From Diprion similis (lineage: Eukaryota > Arthropoda > Insecta > Hymenoptera > Diprionidae), in assembly GCF_021155765.1 (NCBI RefSeq), contig NC_060112.1, positions 6,696,001-6,760,000 on the forward strand: a DNA stretch of 64,000 nucleotides, written 5' to 3'. Position numbers and translations under genes: made by a program. Under the pieces are notes generated by a model. It saw only the letters and a list, made by a program, of their open reading frames with translations, had not been told where the DNA came from and made no database searches. Of the stretch, positions 37,128 to 50,300 are shown piece by piece (within the stretch, counting starts at the first letter, position 1; each line of letters opens with the position of its first letter).

Positions 37128-38529
37128 GAAAGCAAAAATTTGCTGTATCAGTATCAAGATGCTGGAAACTTTGAATAATATTTATCATGAATCGAATAGA
37201 GATGAGGACAATGATTGAAGTATTAATTGTTATAAACAATACTTTCACAAAAATATTTCACACATCATGCGTGTATTGTAAGTATTATAAGCTTTAAGAT
37301 ATGAAGCAGATATATATATTTGTATTTTATTTAAGTTTAATTTGGCATACGCATACATAATATGAATTTTTCGTAGTCAACGAACGTGGTTGTCCGACCA
37401 AAATTATCATTCCAAGTTTTTTTATCAGACTTTTAGTCAGCACCCTTATTCCGAAAAAATACTTACAACTACACCCTAAACAAAAAAAAAAAAAAACTAG
37501 ACCTCAAAACTTGAACATTCCATTTATTTTACTCCATAAAGGTGCTAATAACTAATAGGTACTAACTTGTCGAACTAAAACAGTGGATTTATACAAATTC
37601 TATTCTTTTTTATCGTTTCAATTTTACTCTTTAAAATCAAATTATTGTCTAGCAAGGCCGAATGTGTCTAATACCAGGTTCTATTCCTGCTTAGAAATCC
37701 ACTGAATCTTCTTTTTTTGACTCTATACCTAACCAACTGCAGCATAAAATTTCTGGAAAACGTTGTTAATGCCCAGAGAAACCGAAGTTGGAAAAATCAA
37801 TAACGCATTTGGAAATGAAGCTCTTAGCATGATAGCAATAAAGTGGGACGATTGTGAACACAGGATTCATTGAAAACATTCGTATAAATATTTTAACCTG
37901 CGTATTATTGATATATCCGTGAAAGTAAATTTGTTTCAAACAAAAGGTTAGTGATTTTTATCTTTTCATATGAAACTTTGAGCGTGAGTCTGTATATTGA
38001 ATATTATACGTATATTATAAAATATACTTATTATGATGATTGGAGCTATATTGCCATACAATGCATTTGATAGCTAAAATCCAGTATAATTACGTCGCTC
38101 TAAAACGAAAAATTTCAGAGCAAATAATTTTCACTATTTATACAAACACTATTATTATTATTGTTATTATTATTTGTGTGTATATGTATATACACATACA
38201 TCTATTGCAGAAATTTTCGATTTTCTTTTTACTGCCTTGACGTGTCCATTTATTGTAACTAACGATATATACCGTATATAAGTAATTAAATCTGTTATAA
38301 AAATAAAACGGTGAAATGAAAAATGCGAAGAGAAAGAGAAACAAAAAAAAAAATAAATAGAATAAAATTGCTGATGAAAAAAAAAAACACAACAAACATA
38401 ACATAATGATGAATACAATAGGTAAATATTGTAAATAGAAATTAATTACATTTATATATAATATATACCATGTTTTTGTGCTTTGCACCAACAAGTGAAA
38501 AAGAAGAAAAAATAAAATAAAATGAATTC

Positions 38530-38604
38530 AAATAATAATAATAATAAGAGAGAGAGAGAGAGAGTGAGTGAGAGAGAGAGAAAGAAAGAGAGAGAAAGTG
38601 AGAT
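38530..38604 (+). repeat. AAT and GA microsatellites
   Basis: An AAT run (38530-38546) passes directly into an imperfect GA run (to 38604), downstream of cindr. Confidence 0.85.
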
Positions 38605-41305
38605 AATAAATAAGCAGAATAATTCTTGCTTCACGAATCGTGAATCGTGATGCCTATGGTGAAATGTAAATAATACATACTTGGAGTAAACGTATCACTA
38701 TCGTCTGTGTTTTAAACTATATAGTATTTAATACTTATTTATCTATTTATGTAACCACTTCCCATTTCTTTGGTGACTTCGAAGCCCATATTTGCAACAA
38801 CCAAACGCGATTGTGAGCTGTGCAGTATTTATGATGTCGGTCAATAAACACCTAGTCAGACGTCTCGTAAGGATTAGAAAACGAGGGGGCAATAATATCG
38901 AATTTTCGTTTCGTGTCGTTTGATGAGTGATTTTTCAATTCGAAGTGAAGATCATGTTCATTGATTGTGATACAGAGTGACGTGCGAAGATCGGGCCGCA
39001 TTGAGGAAAAACTACGTATTATTGCAACTGAGATTACTACTTGGAAATGTTAAAGGTAATAGTCTATATGTATCATACACTTATTAAGTATATTTGTGTG
39101 CTCTATGATTCATCATCATGTATTTTACTTCGCTCGCTACTTTCTTCAATTCTAATTAATTGGTACAATTATTATAAATGTTTTAAAATTAGTGTAGGAT
39201 TGATTTTATTTTCAGTTTAGCCAAATTAAATATTGAAGAGAAAATTGATTTTAGCATTTTCCACTTCTTATCGAAAGAATGATTACGCATTACAAAAATG
39301 TGCGATCAATATCTGAAATTTACTTTAACTTTGTAATGACGTGTTGGTGAGTCAAGAATCAATATTTTTTCACTCATCTTTTATCATACTATCAAATTCA
39401 TATATTTGTCGAAAACCAGGAAAATTTTTCCGAAAAATGCGAGTAAAAAATACAAAAACTGTAAACTAGGCCCTAGTTATCGACATTCAATTTCGAATCA
39501 CGTTAATATCGTCAAAAGTCTAATAGATTCGTCCAATTTCATCACTCCACGATGCCTTATCTTCTTCTCTTTTTTACAATCCTATTAGGAAACGTTTATC
39601 ATCACGTTATCATGAGTTTGTATAGCTGACACGATCAAATGAATACAATCACAAGAAAAAAAGAAAAAAAAAACAAGTATAGTCAGTGCTGGTAGTTGTG
39701 CAAGCTCAAGTAAGTAATTAAGTCAGCATAATCAAAATTTTCAGACAAAAAACTGGGTTTACAGCTTTTCGTGATTGTGTCAGCTTAATCGACCATTAAT
39801 ATTAATTATCATTGAAAAACAGTTATATTAACTTATTAAGTTATTGACAAAAAAAAGTCTGTTGCAATTGATTTTCGACAGCTATAGTTTTTCTGAAAAA
39901 AAATCCGTTGTAGTATAAAATAAAACGAACGAATCCACTAGGTTTTTAACCATATTGAATCAATTTGAAATAAAAAATCTACATTTTAGCAAAATCTACC
40001 TAACTTGCAAATTTCTTAAATTTGATAAATTCTTTGACTATCTGATAATCAGGTGAAAGAAAAGGCATCGAATTTTGACGCACCGACCTTCTTAATCGGA
40101 CCATGAGTCGTATTCAATGACAATTGACCGCAGTGCTCGTAGAAACCTGCAGGTGATGAAGAAATGTATGTATAAGGGGTATCAGTATGAATTATGCATA
40201 GTTCTGGTGAATCCTCACAATTACGTGCAGTTTTTTTTTTTTCATTCATTACAAACGCAAAAACGATTTTTCAACTGTTCACACATACGCGACCTGAATT
40301 CATTTTATCTTAACAACGTTGCATATTTGCAACAGCGCAGCCATGACAGCCGCATTTGCATATCATCAAGCTATATTTAAATGTACATGTTCTCTGTTAG
40401 ACTTACAGCACGATGATACACATGGTGTTCTTTAAATTTGATTTATATAATTTTTTTTTTCACCAAACCTATCAAACATCCATCAATTACTGATCCTGAG
40501 CTATACCAAAAACTGGCTTATAATTGTACACGTATTAGCTATTTCTGAACGTACGACGAAGTGTTCTAAGACTAAATCCTTGAATGCAAGAAGAACAAAT
40601 GGAACAAACCGATCTAGTTATTCGCTAGAATGATATAGATAATGAGAGATTTAAATGCTTGTACGGTGGTAAATGACATTGGAGTAGAATTATTGGGGCT
40701 GGTCGTTTAAAGACTATACAGAAAATTGAAAGTCAAGGGGCTAACGACAATTTTCTCTATCAACGAGGGATGAAATTTTCAGTTTTGAATGCTGTACAGT
40801 CTTTAGGTCTTCACACTTTTTACCATAATCAAAATAACACATTTCTTGATAACAAAATGAAAATGAATTTGATTTTTATTTTATACCGGTTTAACAATAA
40901 ATTGACATTCAGGACCTATTTGAGTGAAAAAATGTAGTAAACTTAACAGACAGATTAAACGTCGCAGTAACTAGAAACTTAGTATCGACTACTATAATCA
41001 TACCAAATTACAGTTACTTCTACCAAAAATTGTCCTACATTTCCAACAATACTTAAACCATTGTAGTAACGAAATCCATTTTACTAGACTTCAATTCAGT
41101 AACCATAACAAATGATATTTCTTTCAGTACAATACACAACCCACAGAAGGTATTCATGTGCACCTTTGGATGACGGTCACCCTGTACGTACGTCAATCGT
41201 TATACGGCTTTCGAGGAATCGTAAACGTTCGCGGGGAAAAAACCGATGGATTTCCTGCAAACGTGTGGGTATTTGTCGACGCGTAGTTTGCTGCCCCCGT
41301 GATGA

Positions 41306-41340
41306 TATAAAACGCGCGAAAGAACCGCTGGCGATTCAGT
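41306..41340 (+). promoter_or_regulatory. TATA box and initiator of the carboxylesterase
   Basis: TATAAAA at 41306-41312 lies 32 nt before the A of an insect-type initiator TTCAGTT (A at 41338). This is the usual spacing. It predicts a 5' UTR of about 92 nt before ATG 41430. A TATA-type promoter fits a regulated, tissue-restricted secreted enzyme. Confidence 0.75.
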
Positions 41341-41429
41341 TCTGATCCAGCATCTGCAGCAGAAGCAGCTGAAGCTGGACGAGTGTTCTACCTCAAGTTG
41401 AAACGACTATCAGAGAAATCGAGTCGACA

Positions 41430-43989
41430 ATGAGAGTCCTCGCAGGCACGTTGCTCATCGCCATGGCTGGTATCGCCCTCGGCGACCAGATCGGAGGGCA
41501 GGAAGGACAGGAAGCAGAAGTAGCCGCGCCGATCGGTAGGATCCGCGGTAGATTTATGGAATCTCGTTTGGGAAGGCGATTTTTCGCGGCTCGTGGTGTC
41601 CGATACGGTGAGGCCCCGATTGGCGAACATCGATTCAAGGTAAGCCGCATCTGAATACAGATACAATATTCTCTGGGGATTTGAGTGCTTTCAATTGTCG
41701 ATATTGCAACTTCAGCCAGTGTGTAATAAAACGGCCACGTTGCGACCGATCACAGATATTACTAGCTCGCTCGAATCGCTCATTTCGCGATTGGCAATCT
41801 ATCGGGTGGTCAGAAATCGCGCAGTTCGAGCTTCGGTATGCACGCATCTCTTGACTTTCAACAGCTAATAATCTACTTTTCCTTCCACAGCAAGCCGTCC
41901 CGGCAAAACCTTGGACGACTGTTTTCGACGCCACCGAAGAAGGACCAGCATGCTTCCAACCCGGAGCATCTTTACCGTCAGAAGATTGCCTTCGACTGAA
42001 TGTCTATACCCCTAAGGTATAAATTGTTTTGGAATATGTTCGAAAGTGAAGCTGAAGCGACAATAGAAATTGAAATTGTTCGACCAGCTCAAAAACTCTT
42101 TTCTTCAATTAGCTACCGACCGCTCAGAACTCCGATGCGAAGAAACCGGTCCTGGTCTTCTTTCACGCTGGAGGATTCTACGTAGGTTCCGCCCAAAGCG
42201 ACCTTTACGGACCGGAGCACCTTATGGACCAGGACATTGTCCTGGTCACCGTCAACTACCGACTGATGTCTCTAGGTGCGTTGGTATACTGCCTAAATAT
42301 CGGAAAGACTCTTCCTTTTTACTTCATTTGTAATCGAGTTATTGTATCACGCTTTTCCAGGGTTCATAAGCACCGGAGACGCGGAAGCCCCAGGAAACTT
42401 GGGCCTCAAGGACCAAGTTGAAGCGCTTCGATGGGTAAAAAAAAATATCGAGTCGTTCGGCGGTGATTCGGGCAACGTGGTGATAGCCGGATACAGTGCT
42501 GGAGCCTGGAGTGTTTCTCTGCATCTGGTCTCCCCGATGACCAAAGGCCTTTTCCATCGAGCTATCGCGATGAGCGGGTCGGCAGCCGGCCAGAAACCAC
42601 TTGGCAGACATCAGAAAGATCTAGCTGAAAAACAGGCTCGCTTGCTGGGCTGTCCGACGAACACTTCGCGAGCCATAATGGCCTGTCTGAGGACTAAATC
42701 GGCTCAAGAGTTTGTGGACTCTTTCCAGAAGATGTTTGTAAGTATATGAATTCGTTGATACTTGACTTCGCTAGAGAAGTTTAAATTATCATTGCACTAA
42801 TTTATCATCAGGAATGGCGATACAATCCTGTTCTTCTCTGGAGCCCAGTCGTCGAACCCCACGTTCCGGGCGTCGAACGCTACCTGACTGATGAACCAGT
42901 GAAACTGATCCTTCAGGGAAAGTTTCACCAAGTTCCTCTGATCACCGGTATCACCAAGGACGAATTCGGGGGAAATGTTGTCTGTGAGTCTATAACAACT
43001 TTGTTTACTTTACACGTATTCATGGGGGAAGCTTTAATCGCCTGTTGTATACACCTGTTATGAAATAATGATCGGTGATTCATCCGGTAATCCCACGACG
43101 ATGAACGTGTAATTAGATCATTTTACTTGCAACATTCTCAGACTGGGTTGAGACTGAGAGAAAGGGAAATGAATCACTATTCACCGAGCTCAACGATAAC
43201 TGGGAAACTCTGGCTCCGATCATCTTCCAGTACGAACGGACTACGTCTCGCTCCAAAGACATCAGCAGGGACTTCAAATCGTTCTACTTCAAGGACCAGC
43301 CGGTGTCATTGGAAACGGTGGACGGTGTTGCCCAGGTAAGTGGCCAGGAGTCGGCAAATTCGTCCTTTCGGGCATGTGAAACGATTCTTTTGCCATTCAA
43401 TTAGCTCTATGCCGATGGGCTGATCGGGTTCTCCGTTCATCTATTGGCCAAGTTGATCGCCGCGGTTTCTACACAACCGGTCTATTACTACGAGTTCACG
43501 TACCAAGGTCGCTACAGTCATCATGTCTGGTCTGATACGAAAAAACCATACGGTAAGAAAAGGATCATCGTTACGATAAAATTCACTACCTGTGGTGAAG
43601 TTGTTCTTCAATATGGTTTTCGAATCTCGCTTAGCCACAAATTTTTACCGACTCCTATAGGTGTTGTTCACCACGACGATCTGCTGTACTTGTTCAATGT
43701 GAAAAGATTCTTCCCCTACTTCAATACCGACGACCCTGAGTACTCGATGGTAAGACGGCTGACCTCGATGTGGACATCTTTTGCTAAATGCGGAAATCCG
43801 ATTCCAAGAGATGTTGGGGGATTTGAAAATGTTACCTGGGACGCGTTCACACCGCAAAACAAAAAGTACTTGAATATTGGAGATAATCTCACAATGAGCA
43901 CCGATTTGTACGCCGCGCGCATGAATGAGTGGGAAAAACTTTTCCCATTGCCGTCCGTGAATAAGCCCGGAAAGAACGTCAAGCATTGA
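41430..43989 (+). CDS. Secreted type-B carboxylesterase
   Basis: Eight exons (41430-41639, 41891-42016, 42113-42275, 42361-42737, 42812-42983, 43142-43335, 43405-43552, 43661-43989) join to 572 codons plus TGA, the normal length for the family. Residues 1-18 are a signal peptide (MRVLAGTLLIAMAGIALG). Hallmarks are SEDCLRLNVYTP, oxyanion-hole HAGGF (residues 130-134, His-Ala-Gly-Gly where HGGG is usual), the nucleophile elbow GYSAG with Ser212, the acid at Glu343 (GITKDEFGG) and the catalytic His467 (GVVHHDD). N-glycosylation sites include NTS, NES, NVT and NLT. The triad is intact, so an active secreted hydrolase is predicted. Insect relatives include venom and integument esterases. The substrate is unknown, and the motif GYSAG instead of GQSAG argues against juvenile hormone esterase. 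Confidence 0.93.
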
Positions 43990-44139
43990 GCAATGATTTT
44001 ATTAAACCCCTTGCGATTTTACACCGTGAATCGGTAATTGTTCTAATTGGAATCTGTATCTGGAATTGTATGAAATCCAAGGCGTATTATTTAGACGGTG
44101 AAAATCAGCCGCTTTTTGAATGATTTTATTTTTTTAACA

Positions 44140-44145
44140 AATAAA
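44140..44145 (+). terminator. Poly(A) signal of the carboxylesterase
   Basis: AATAAA lies 151 nt past the TGA stop and is the first such hexamer downstream. Confidence 0.7.
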
Positions 44146-46899
44146 TGTTATCGCTAATAGAGGTTGTTCCATTCATACGTTGATGATGATGAATTAATCT
44201 TTTTAAACCCTTGATTTCCCTTGAGATGTGTTTAAGTTTGTAATATTTTAAATTCACAACCCAATGCGCCATGTTACATGCAACCACTGACACATAAGTA
44301 AGCACCTTATCAACGACAACACATGGTACATAGTAGGATTCACCAGACTCTTCGCCTTCAGATATGCAATCCGTTTCATTTCATTAAGCGCCTAATTACT
44401 AACTATTCGAGATACGTGATTTGAGTAAGTTGAGAGCTGAAATTTGAATAAAATGTGGGTACTAAAGGGATATTCGATGAAAATTTAAGAAAGGCATACT
44501 AGCACACTTAACGATATAATTATACAGTTTTTATTAATTATGTGAATATTCAGCTGCTAGAATACTGAAGTTGAAGTTAAAAGTAATTTCTCAATATAAT
44601 TATCACTGAGGATTGACCATATCCTTAGCATATGCCTAGCCATACGCCTGCTCCACTGACCTTCATGCCGGAGTCCGTTTACTTGATTAAAAATCATCCG
44701 CAACTTGAGTATACCATGTGCCCAATGCCATAAAAATTATATTTACAATTAGACATGCACAGTGTTTGACTGGTTTTGAAAGGCCACAACCTCAGTAGTT
44801 ATAAACTATATCCAGCGTACAAAGTTTATTCGTTAAAACTAAAAGAGAACGGGGATCCAATTGAGAGAACACTGCACAGTGACCAATCACATCATCGTTA
44901 ATTCGAGCTTTGGTATATAATATAACAGTCAATCGAAGATCGATACTTACACGTGGTCTCTCGTTCAAAAATCTACTCATCACGTATACTGACATTTTAT
45001 CATTTCATTCACCGTAATTTTTCTTTAAAATTCCATTTTGGACAAATGCAGTCAACAGGTTTTTAAATTCAAATTAGAGACGAGGAAAGAATATACTTAT
45101 GTTATTTCAGATAGCGTCCTCGTTTTTTCTTTTTTGGCACTCTAATTTGTATCCGGGAACATATGCTGATAATAGTTTTCAACATATCTCTGAAATCCCC
45201 GACATTCGGTACGGAATCAATACTACAACATTAATTCGTATACCTATGTTTATGTATGTGGATAATAAAACAGGTAGAATTAATTGAACGTGCGCCTATA
45301 ATAATTGCCACGATGTATAAATGTATGACCTTGACATTTTGTACCCGCTGATATCTATCTATAAGTGATACGTGACGCAGGCTTTTCGAGACGGGGTCGA
45401 TTACGCGTGTATAAATCGCAATCGTACGTTCTTAGAGAATATCGGAATAGCCCTGATCGCTGATCACGAAGCTTTCATAGATCTTCTCTGTTCCCCGTTT
45501 ACTCCCGTCCTCCGCTTTTTACCAACTAAGAATAAAAAAAAACAACTCATTTTTGCTGTTCCGCGGTCACCAGCTACAATCTGGAGAACGCAACGCGTGA
45601 CTTTGGGCCGTACCCGGAACCAGCATCGCCGTCCTCTCGCTGTTTTCTCTCGCCTGGGCCTCACAGGCGTCGGTCCCAACGCGTTGAACAATGTTGCTCG
45701 CGATCTGCACGCGACGTTATTTACGGCGAAGGTGTTAGTTGCAAGTGAAACTGTATCGGCGAACCACCGCCTCTTCGCGGCCCAGTCGAGTCCATGTAGA
45801 AAGTACACGGAGCTTCGGCAAAGTAACCAATTTCTCGTTACAAGCGTGCAGCAAGCGTTTTACACGCGTTGCAGAAGCCGAACCAAGTCGGGCTGCAAGG
45901 CTGAAACAAAAAAATCTTTGCTCGAACGAAAGCAGCTGTCCTTTTGTCCCTTTTTTAGATGGGTTCTGTTTCTGCTAATTATATCCATCGCAAAGAATTT
46001 CTTAATTTCTTTTTTGTTAGAAACATTATGGTCGTTATCGATAAAATTTTTTTTCTTGCACTAATTCATAATTCAACTTTGAAATTGTGCCATATTTTCA
46101 GCGTTCGTTGGCATTTCTAGAATTTACCCGTACGGTTCCGTTATGATGTATGGCATATACTAGTGAGTTGTACAAGTTGCCGAGATATATCACACAGCAT
46201 CTCCTGTAGAGGAGATGAGCGATAGATCAACGCCGACCTCGAAATAGCTGGAAACTTAATCTCGACTGAAGCTAATTTCTATCGTATTTATCGTTCACTT
46301 TATTCACAAAAAAAAGAAAGGTATTTACGGCGCCAGCAGTTTATGGCAGTAAAATCGGTGAAATCCGTAACAATAAACTGTGGTTGAGTTTAATTTTTGA
46401 GATATACATTTTTAGTCCAATTGCTGTAGATCCTTTTGAAAAATATTGATTGAAAATTCGCAATCCATTTCTATCCGTATGCACCTTATAAATCTACAAT
46501 CTTTTCGTACAATATTACGACCGCGATGACGACCCATGCAGCGCTATAACGCGTTACGTAATTCCGAACATCATCCAACGGTGCACGCTCCTGTATTATA
46601 CATGCTGCTGCACTAATCGTGGAGGCTATAGAATCCTCTGTTCAGTTTAGCCTTGACACTTTCTCGCCCATCGTACTCATGGTCCAGTGCTCCATGGCCC
46701 CGTCACTTTCACCCATTAGTTATCCCATCCCTTGCACATGGGATGTACTGCGATCAGCGTGACACGATCGAGCAGTAAAGATGTGACCTTTGATCGACAA
46801 ATTTTGCAAGAAGTTGGTCACCTTTTGAAAAGCTCTATGTAAAATACAATTATGTAGTTCCGTCTCCAGCATGCAAAGTAGATGAAATGAACTCATTAT

Positions 46900-47250
46900 T
46901 GCCTGCGTTTTCTGCTAGGGCGAGTCTTGCAGAAAAAATGGGGGGAAGGGATTGAAACTTCGAGATTGATTGATCGGCATAAGGGACGCGGGATCGATCT
47001 CAGATTGTGTGGACCATGCAGCGATCCGCTGTATAGTGTCTGTGTGTAACGTGCGTTCATACGGTAAACGCGGTGCGGACAAACCGACACGAGTGAACGT
47101 CGTCGTCGTAGGACTGGTTCCCCGTCCCCCAAAGCGGGCGCAACTGAGAAGGCCTCTCTCTTCGCGCACTTCGCGATCTACGTTCGTCCGAGGCGGAGCT
47201 CGCTCGTCACTCTCCTCGCGTTTCTAAAAACAAAACTAGTCACGGTGTGC
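46900..47250 (+). promoter_or_regulatory. CpG-rich patch, candidate promoter
   Basis: The sequence is dense in CG dinucleotides (for example around 47050-47230) inside AT-rich DNA and lacks a coding frame. It is a candidate distal promoter for the downstream gene. No TATA box or clear donor was found. Confidence 0.25.
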
Positions 47251-47324
47251 GGGTGTAAAAAAAAAGGGGGCGATAAAACAGAGTAGAATTGTAAAACAAA
47301 GAGAAGAGAAAAGAAATCGCCTCA

Positions 47325-47354
47325 TCGATCGATCGATCGATCGATTGATTGATT
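47325..47354 (+). repeat. GATC/GATT tetranucleotide repeat
   Basis: About five GATC (ATCG) units are followed by GATT units, just downstream of the CpG-rich patch. Confidence 0.85.
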
Positions 47355-50300
47355 TATTGGGAAATATTTGTACAGTGATACGCAGTGAATGGGATCGATA
47401 TGGTGAACCGTTGGGGATGATACGATGATGCAGTGAACACGTCATTCTAATACTAAATTGTTCGTCGTTGTTAATTAACAGTGTGTTGTACAGATTGAAT
47501 GATCGTCCTAATTAAAATTTATGCATAATACATATATTGGTGAAGTATAATATTAAAAGGTATTACATACAGTGAGTGCAGCAGTCCCAGGATATTCAGA
47601 TCTGCTTTTGGATGGATACCACATCAAAGTAAGCCAACTTAAGTATATAACTCAGTTTTAGAAAATCATTGGACCTATATTGATGCAGATTGAAAAACAG
47701 AAACTGTCCGAGTACACGTAACCAAAGATCATATATACATGATAGTTTTGGAGCACAGACCCAAACAGGTTTTTCATACTATTATAATAATGCATAGAAC
47801 GAATCTCTCGTTGACGAATTCAATTCCTACGTGAAAACGTACGTAATAATAATTACGTAATTTCAAAGAAACACAGCTTACAAAGATCACGAATGCGTTG
47901 GTTAATTCCGTATGTATTTGGACAGGTTTTATGATCTCATGTATAAGCGTGTCCAGTGTGGCAGGTACGATACGAACTTTCTTACAACGGACAGCTCAAC
48001 GTCTGGAGACATGTAGTTACACACGGCTACATAGACAAGGCTCTGTTACGCAAGGGAGATTCGTGTGTCTGTCATTCTTATTTTTTCAATATTATTCCGC
48101 TGAACGGTTTCTCCATTTTGCGCTATTTGCTACACCTCGTTTTACCCGATAAACGAGGCTCATATAATATTTCAATCCATCATTTTACCGCGGGATTAAA
48201 GTTACGTGATTTTGTGCGTATACCGCAATAAAGTTATTTCGTACCGTGTTAAGACTGTTAAGCGAACTTTTTTCCCTCTTTTCTTCTTATTTCGCAAGCA
48301 CAAAGAATCGGGGTCGCACGACAACGACGACGACGACGATGATGGTACAAGTCGCGGCCGATTAACGCCGCGACGCTAAAATCATTCAAATCCTCGAGTC
48401 GTCAGTCTGACTCGAGAGGAGAGAAGAAGATTCACCGATCTTTGGCAATGTCTTTATACGCAGTATGAACAGCGCATACGTATGTACGCTTTTTACTGTT
48501 ATTCGCGAACTTTTCTCCGTGGCAGCAGAAACAGTTCAGATCCTCGAATCGCTGTTACATGCTCCGCGGCTTTTGCAGCTCGCCTAATTTCCTTCCGCAA
48601 AACGAGCACCGCATGCTAAACAACGGTCGCAGCCAAAACGAAGACCGCTTTCTTTGCCGAATTTCAAAATCCCCGTAATAACGTGACAACGAACACGCAA
48701 GTTTTCGCGTCTTTGTTTCTGCCGCAAATTGATCAACCTCCTCGTAATTTATCCCGATCTCATCTCGGTCGTAACTGTTCCTCTTCTTCAGGTTATACAC
48801 CTATAGACAGCGTACAGTACAATGATTTATCGTCTCCTCTCTTTATACTCGCGCCTTCATACTCGATATCCCGGTGTAAATAAAGACGCCGGGTAGCTAC
48901 AGCCATTTACGGTACCAAGTAGACAAGGCATTTGGTATTTAAATGCCAGTCATTCGCGCCGATCGCGAATACTCGGCGACACGCGTAAATGCAACGATCT
49001 TCTACGGTTATGCAGGTGAAAATTTGACGAAAATGATCACGATTTCATTATTTATTTATTTATTTTTTTTATTTCACAAAACCTTGTACATACACGAGTA
49101 TACAATTATTATAATTATCTGATTACATGTAATGCTTGTTTTATCTTGCTTTTAAAATTTCTTCGCGCGGTTTTTTTTTACGGAAATGTAGCAAACTTCA
49201 ACTCGTTATAATTGTAACAATATTGTCTTTCTCTGTGCAACTAGGTTTCCGTCTGAGCGAGCCGCATTCGTTTTACGACTTGATATATACATTTATACTT
49301 ACATTATATTGCTTCCAGCGATAGATTAGATTAGGTTACGGTAGAGAGCTCTGCCGGTTAGAATCCTCCGGGAAACAGCTCTCTGACCACGGCGTTGTGA
49401 AACCGGAAGTGGTTTCAGTCCTCAGGCGTAACATAAAACTTACAACCGCGGCGTTCCCTGATCGGAACTCGACGCGAGTAAAAAGATCGAATCCCACGCG
49501 GAATCAAACTGGAACATTACAATAATATTATCACGATAAAATTCATTGTTCCGGGGAATAATTGATCCTCTCTTGTTCTCAATCCTAATTCATATTCCTC
49601 CGAATCTGCGATGATGATCTCACTGAAATTTATTGGAACGGAACGGAATGGCCGGCACGGTATTCGATCGGTTTAATCCGGCCAATTTTACTCATCCTCG
49701 CTACGTTTTTCATTAATATTTCATTCCTCTCGAGGTGTTTTGTCTTCGCCTCGAGGCTGCAGCCACCGCAGTCGGCCGTTCCGGCATCTCGTGCACGCAA
49801 CTTATGTGAATAAAATTTTAGAATATAGGCCGAGTAACCGATTATATCCACCAGCTGGCCGCGTAACGCCGTCTGTCGCTGCAGGTTAAGTGCTGTTCAT
49901 ATCCAGGACAGCGTTGATAAACCTAGAATTACAATGCGACAAGCCCACGGTTCTGAGACCTGGTAGCTCTTGCGCTCCTTCGGCGATCGCTCGCTCCGCC
50001 ATTTTCCGAAGGCGCCAGAGCTACCGGAAATATTCCATTTCGCGCGATGTTTTTCTGCGGAAAATATAAAATCCGCTTCATCAGCCGCACCAATGATCAG
50101 CCTACTTTCCAAGCCGGTGGAAACTCGGAAGTTGCGAAAAAGATTCGTCGCGGAGATTTGAACGATTGCAGATATTCGAAGACAGGAGATGCGTTTTTTT
50201 CTCTGCATGCGCAGATCAAGGGCGATGATAAAATCGGCGTATCAGATGTCTTGGAGTATCATAAGTGCTGCGCTCGCTGCATCGAGTTTGGAATTAGATA

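Larger units (their letters stand above)
36452..41305 (+). other. cindr 3' UTR and intergenic region
   Basis: This is AT-rich sequence without a supported gene. The cindr transcript probably ends at one of several AATAAA sites, for example CAATAAACACC near 38845. It includes homopolymer and dinucleotide runs at 36195-36222 (T), 37105-37127 (A) and 38530-38604 (AAT then GA). No promoter or ORF stands out until the esterase promoter at 41306. Confidence 0.5.

Noticed and set aside
45372..46064. A 230-codon open frame downstream of the esterase
   Set aside because: It begins at GTG, contains no internal methionine, has no splice context or recognisable domain, and ends in a low-complexity AT-rich tail. 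It is most likely chance.
46198..46217. An 8-bp inverted repeat CATCTCCT/AGGAGATG
   Set aside because: A stem of this length is expected several times by chance in 64 kb and has no context to support a function.
49320..49340. TTAGG-like words suggesting telomeric repeats
   Set aside because: Only one or two imperfect units are present, with no array.
49611..49625. A bantam-like seed on the minus strand
   Set aside because: Only the first few bases match and no precursor hairpin is visible.
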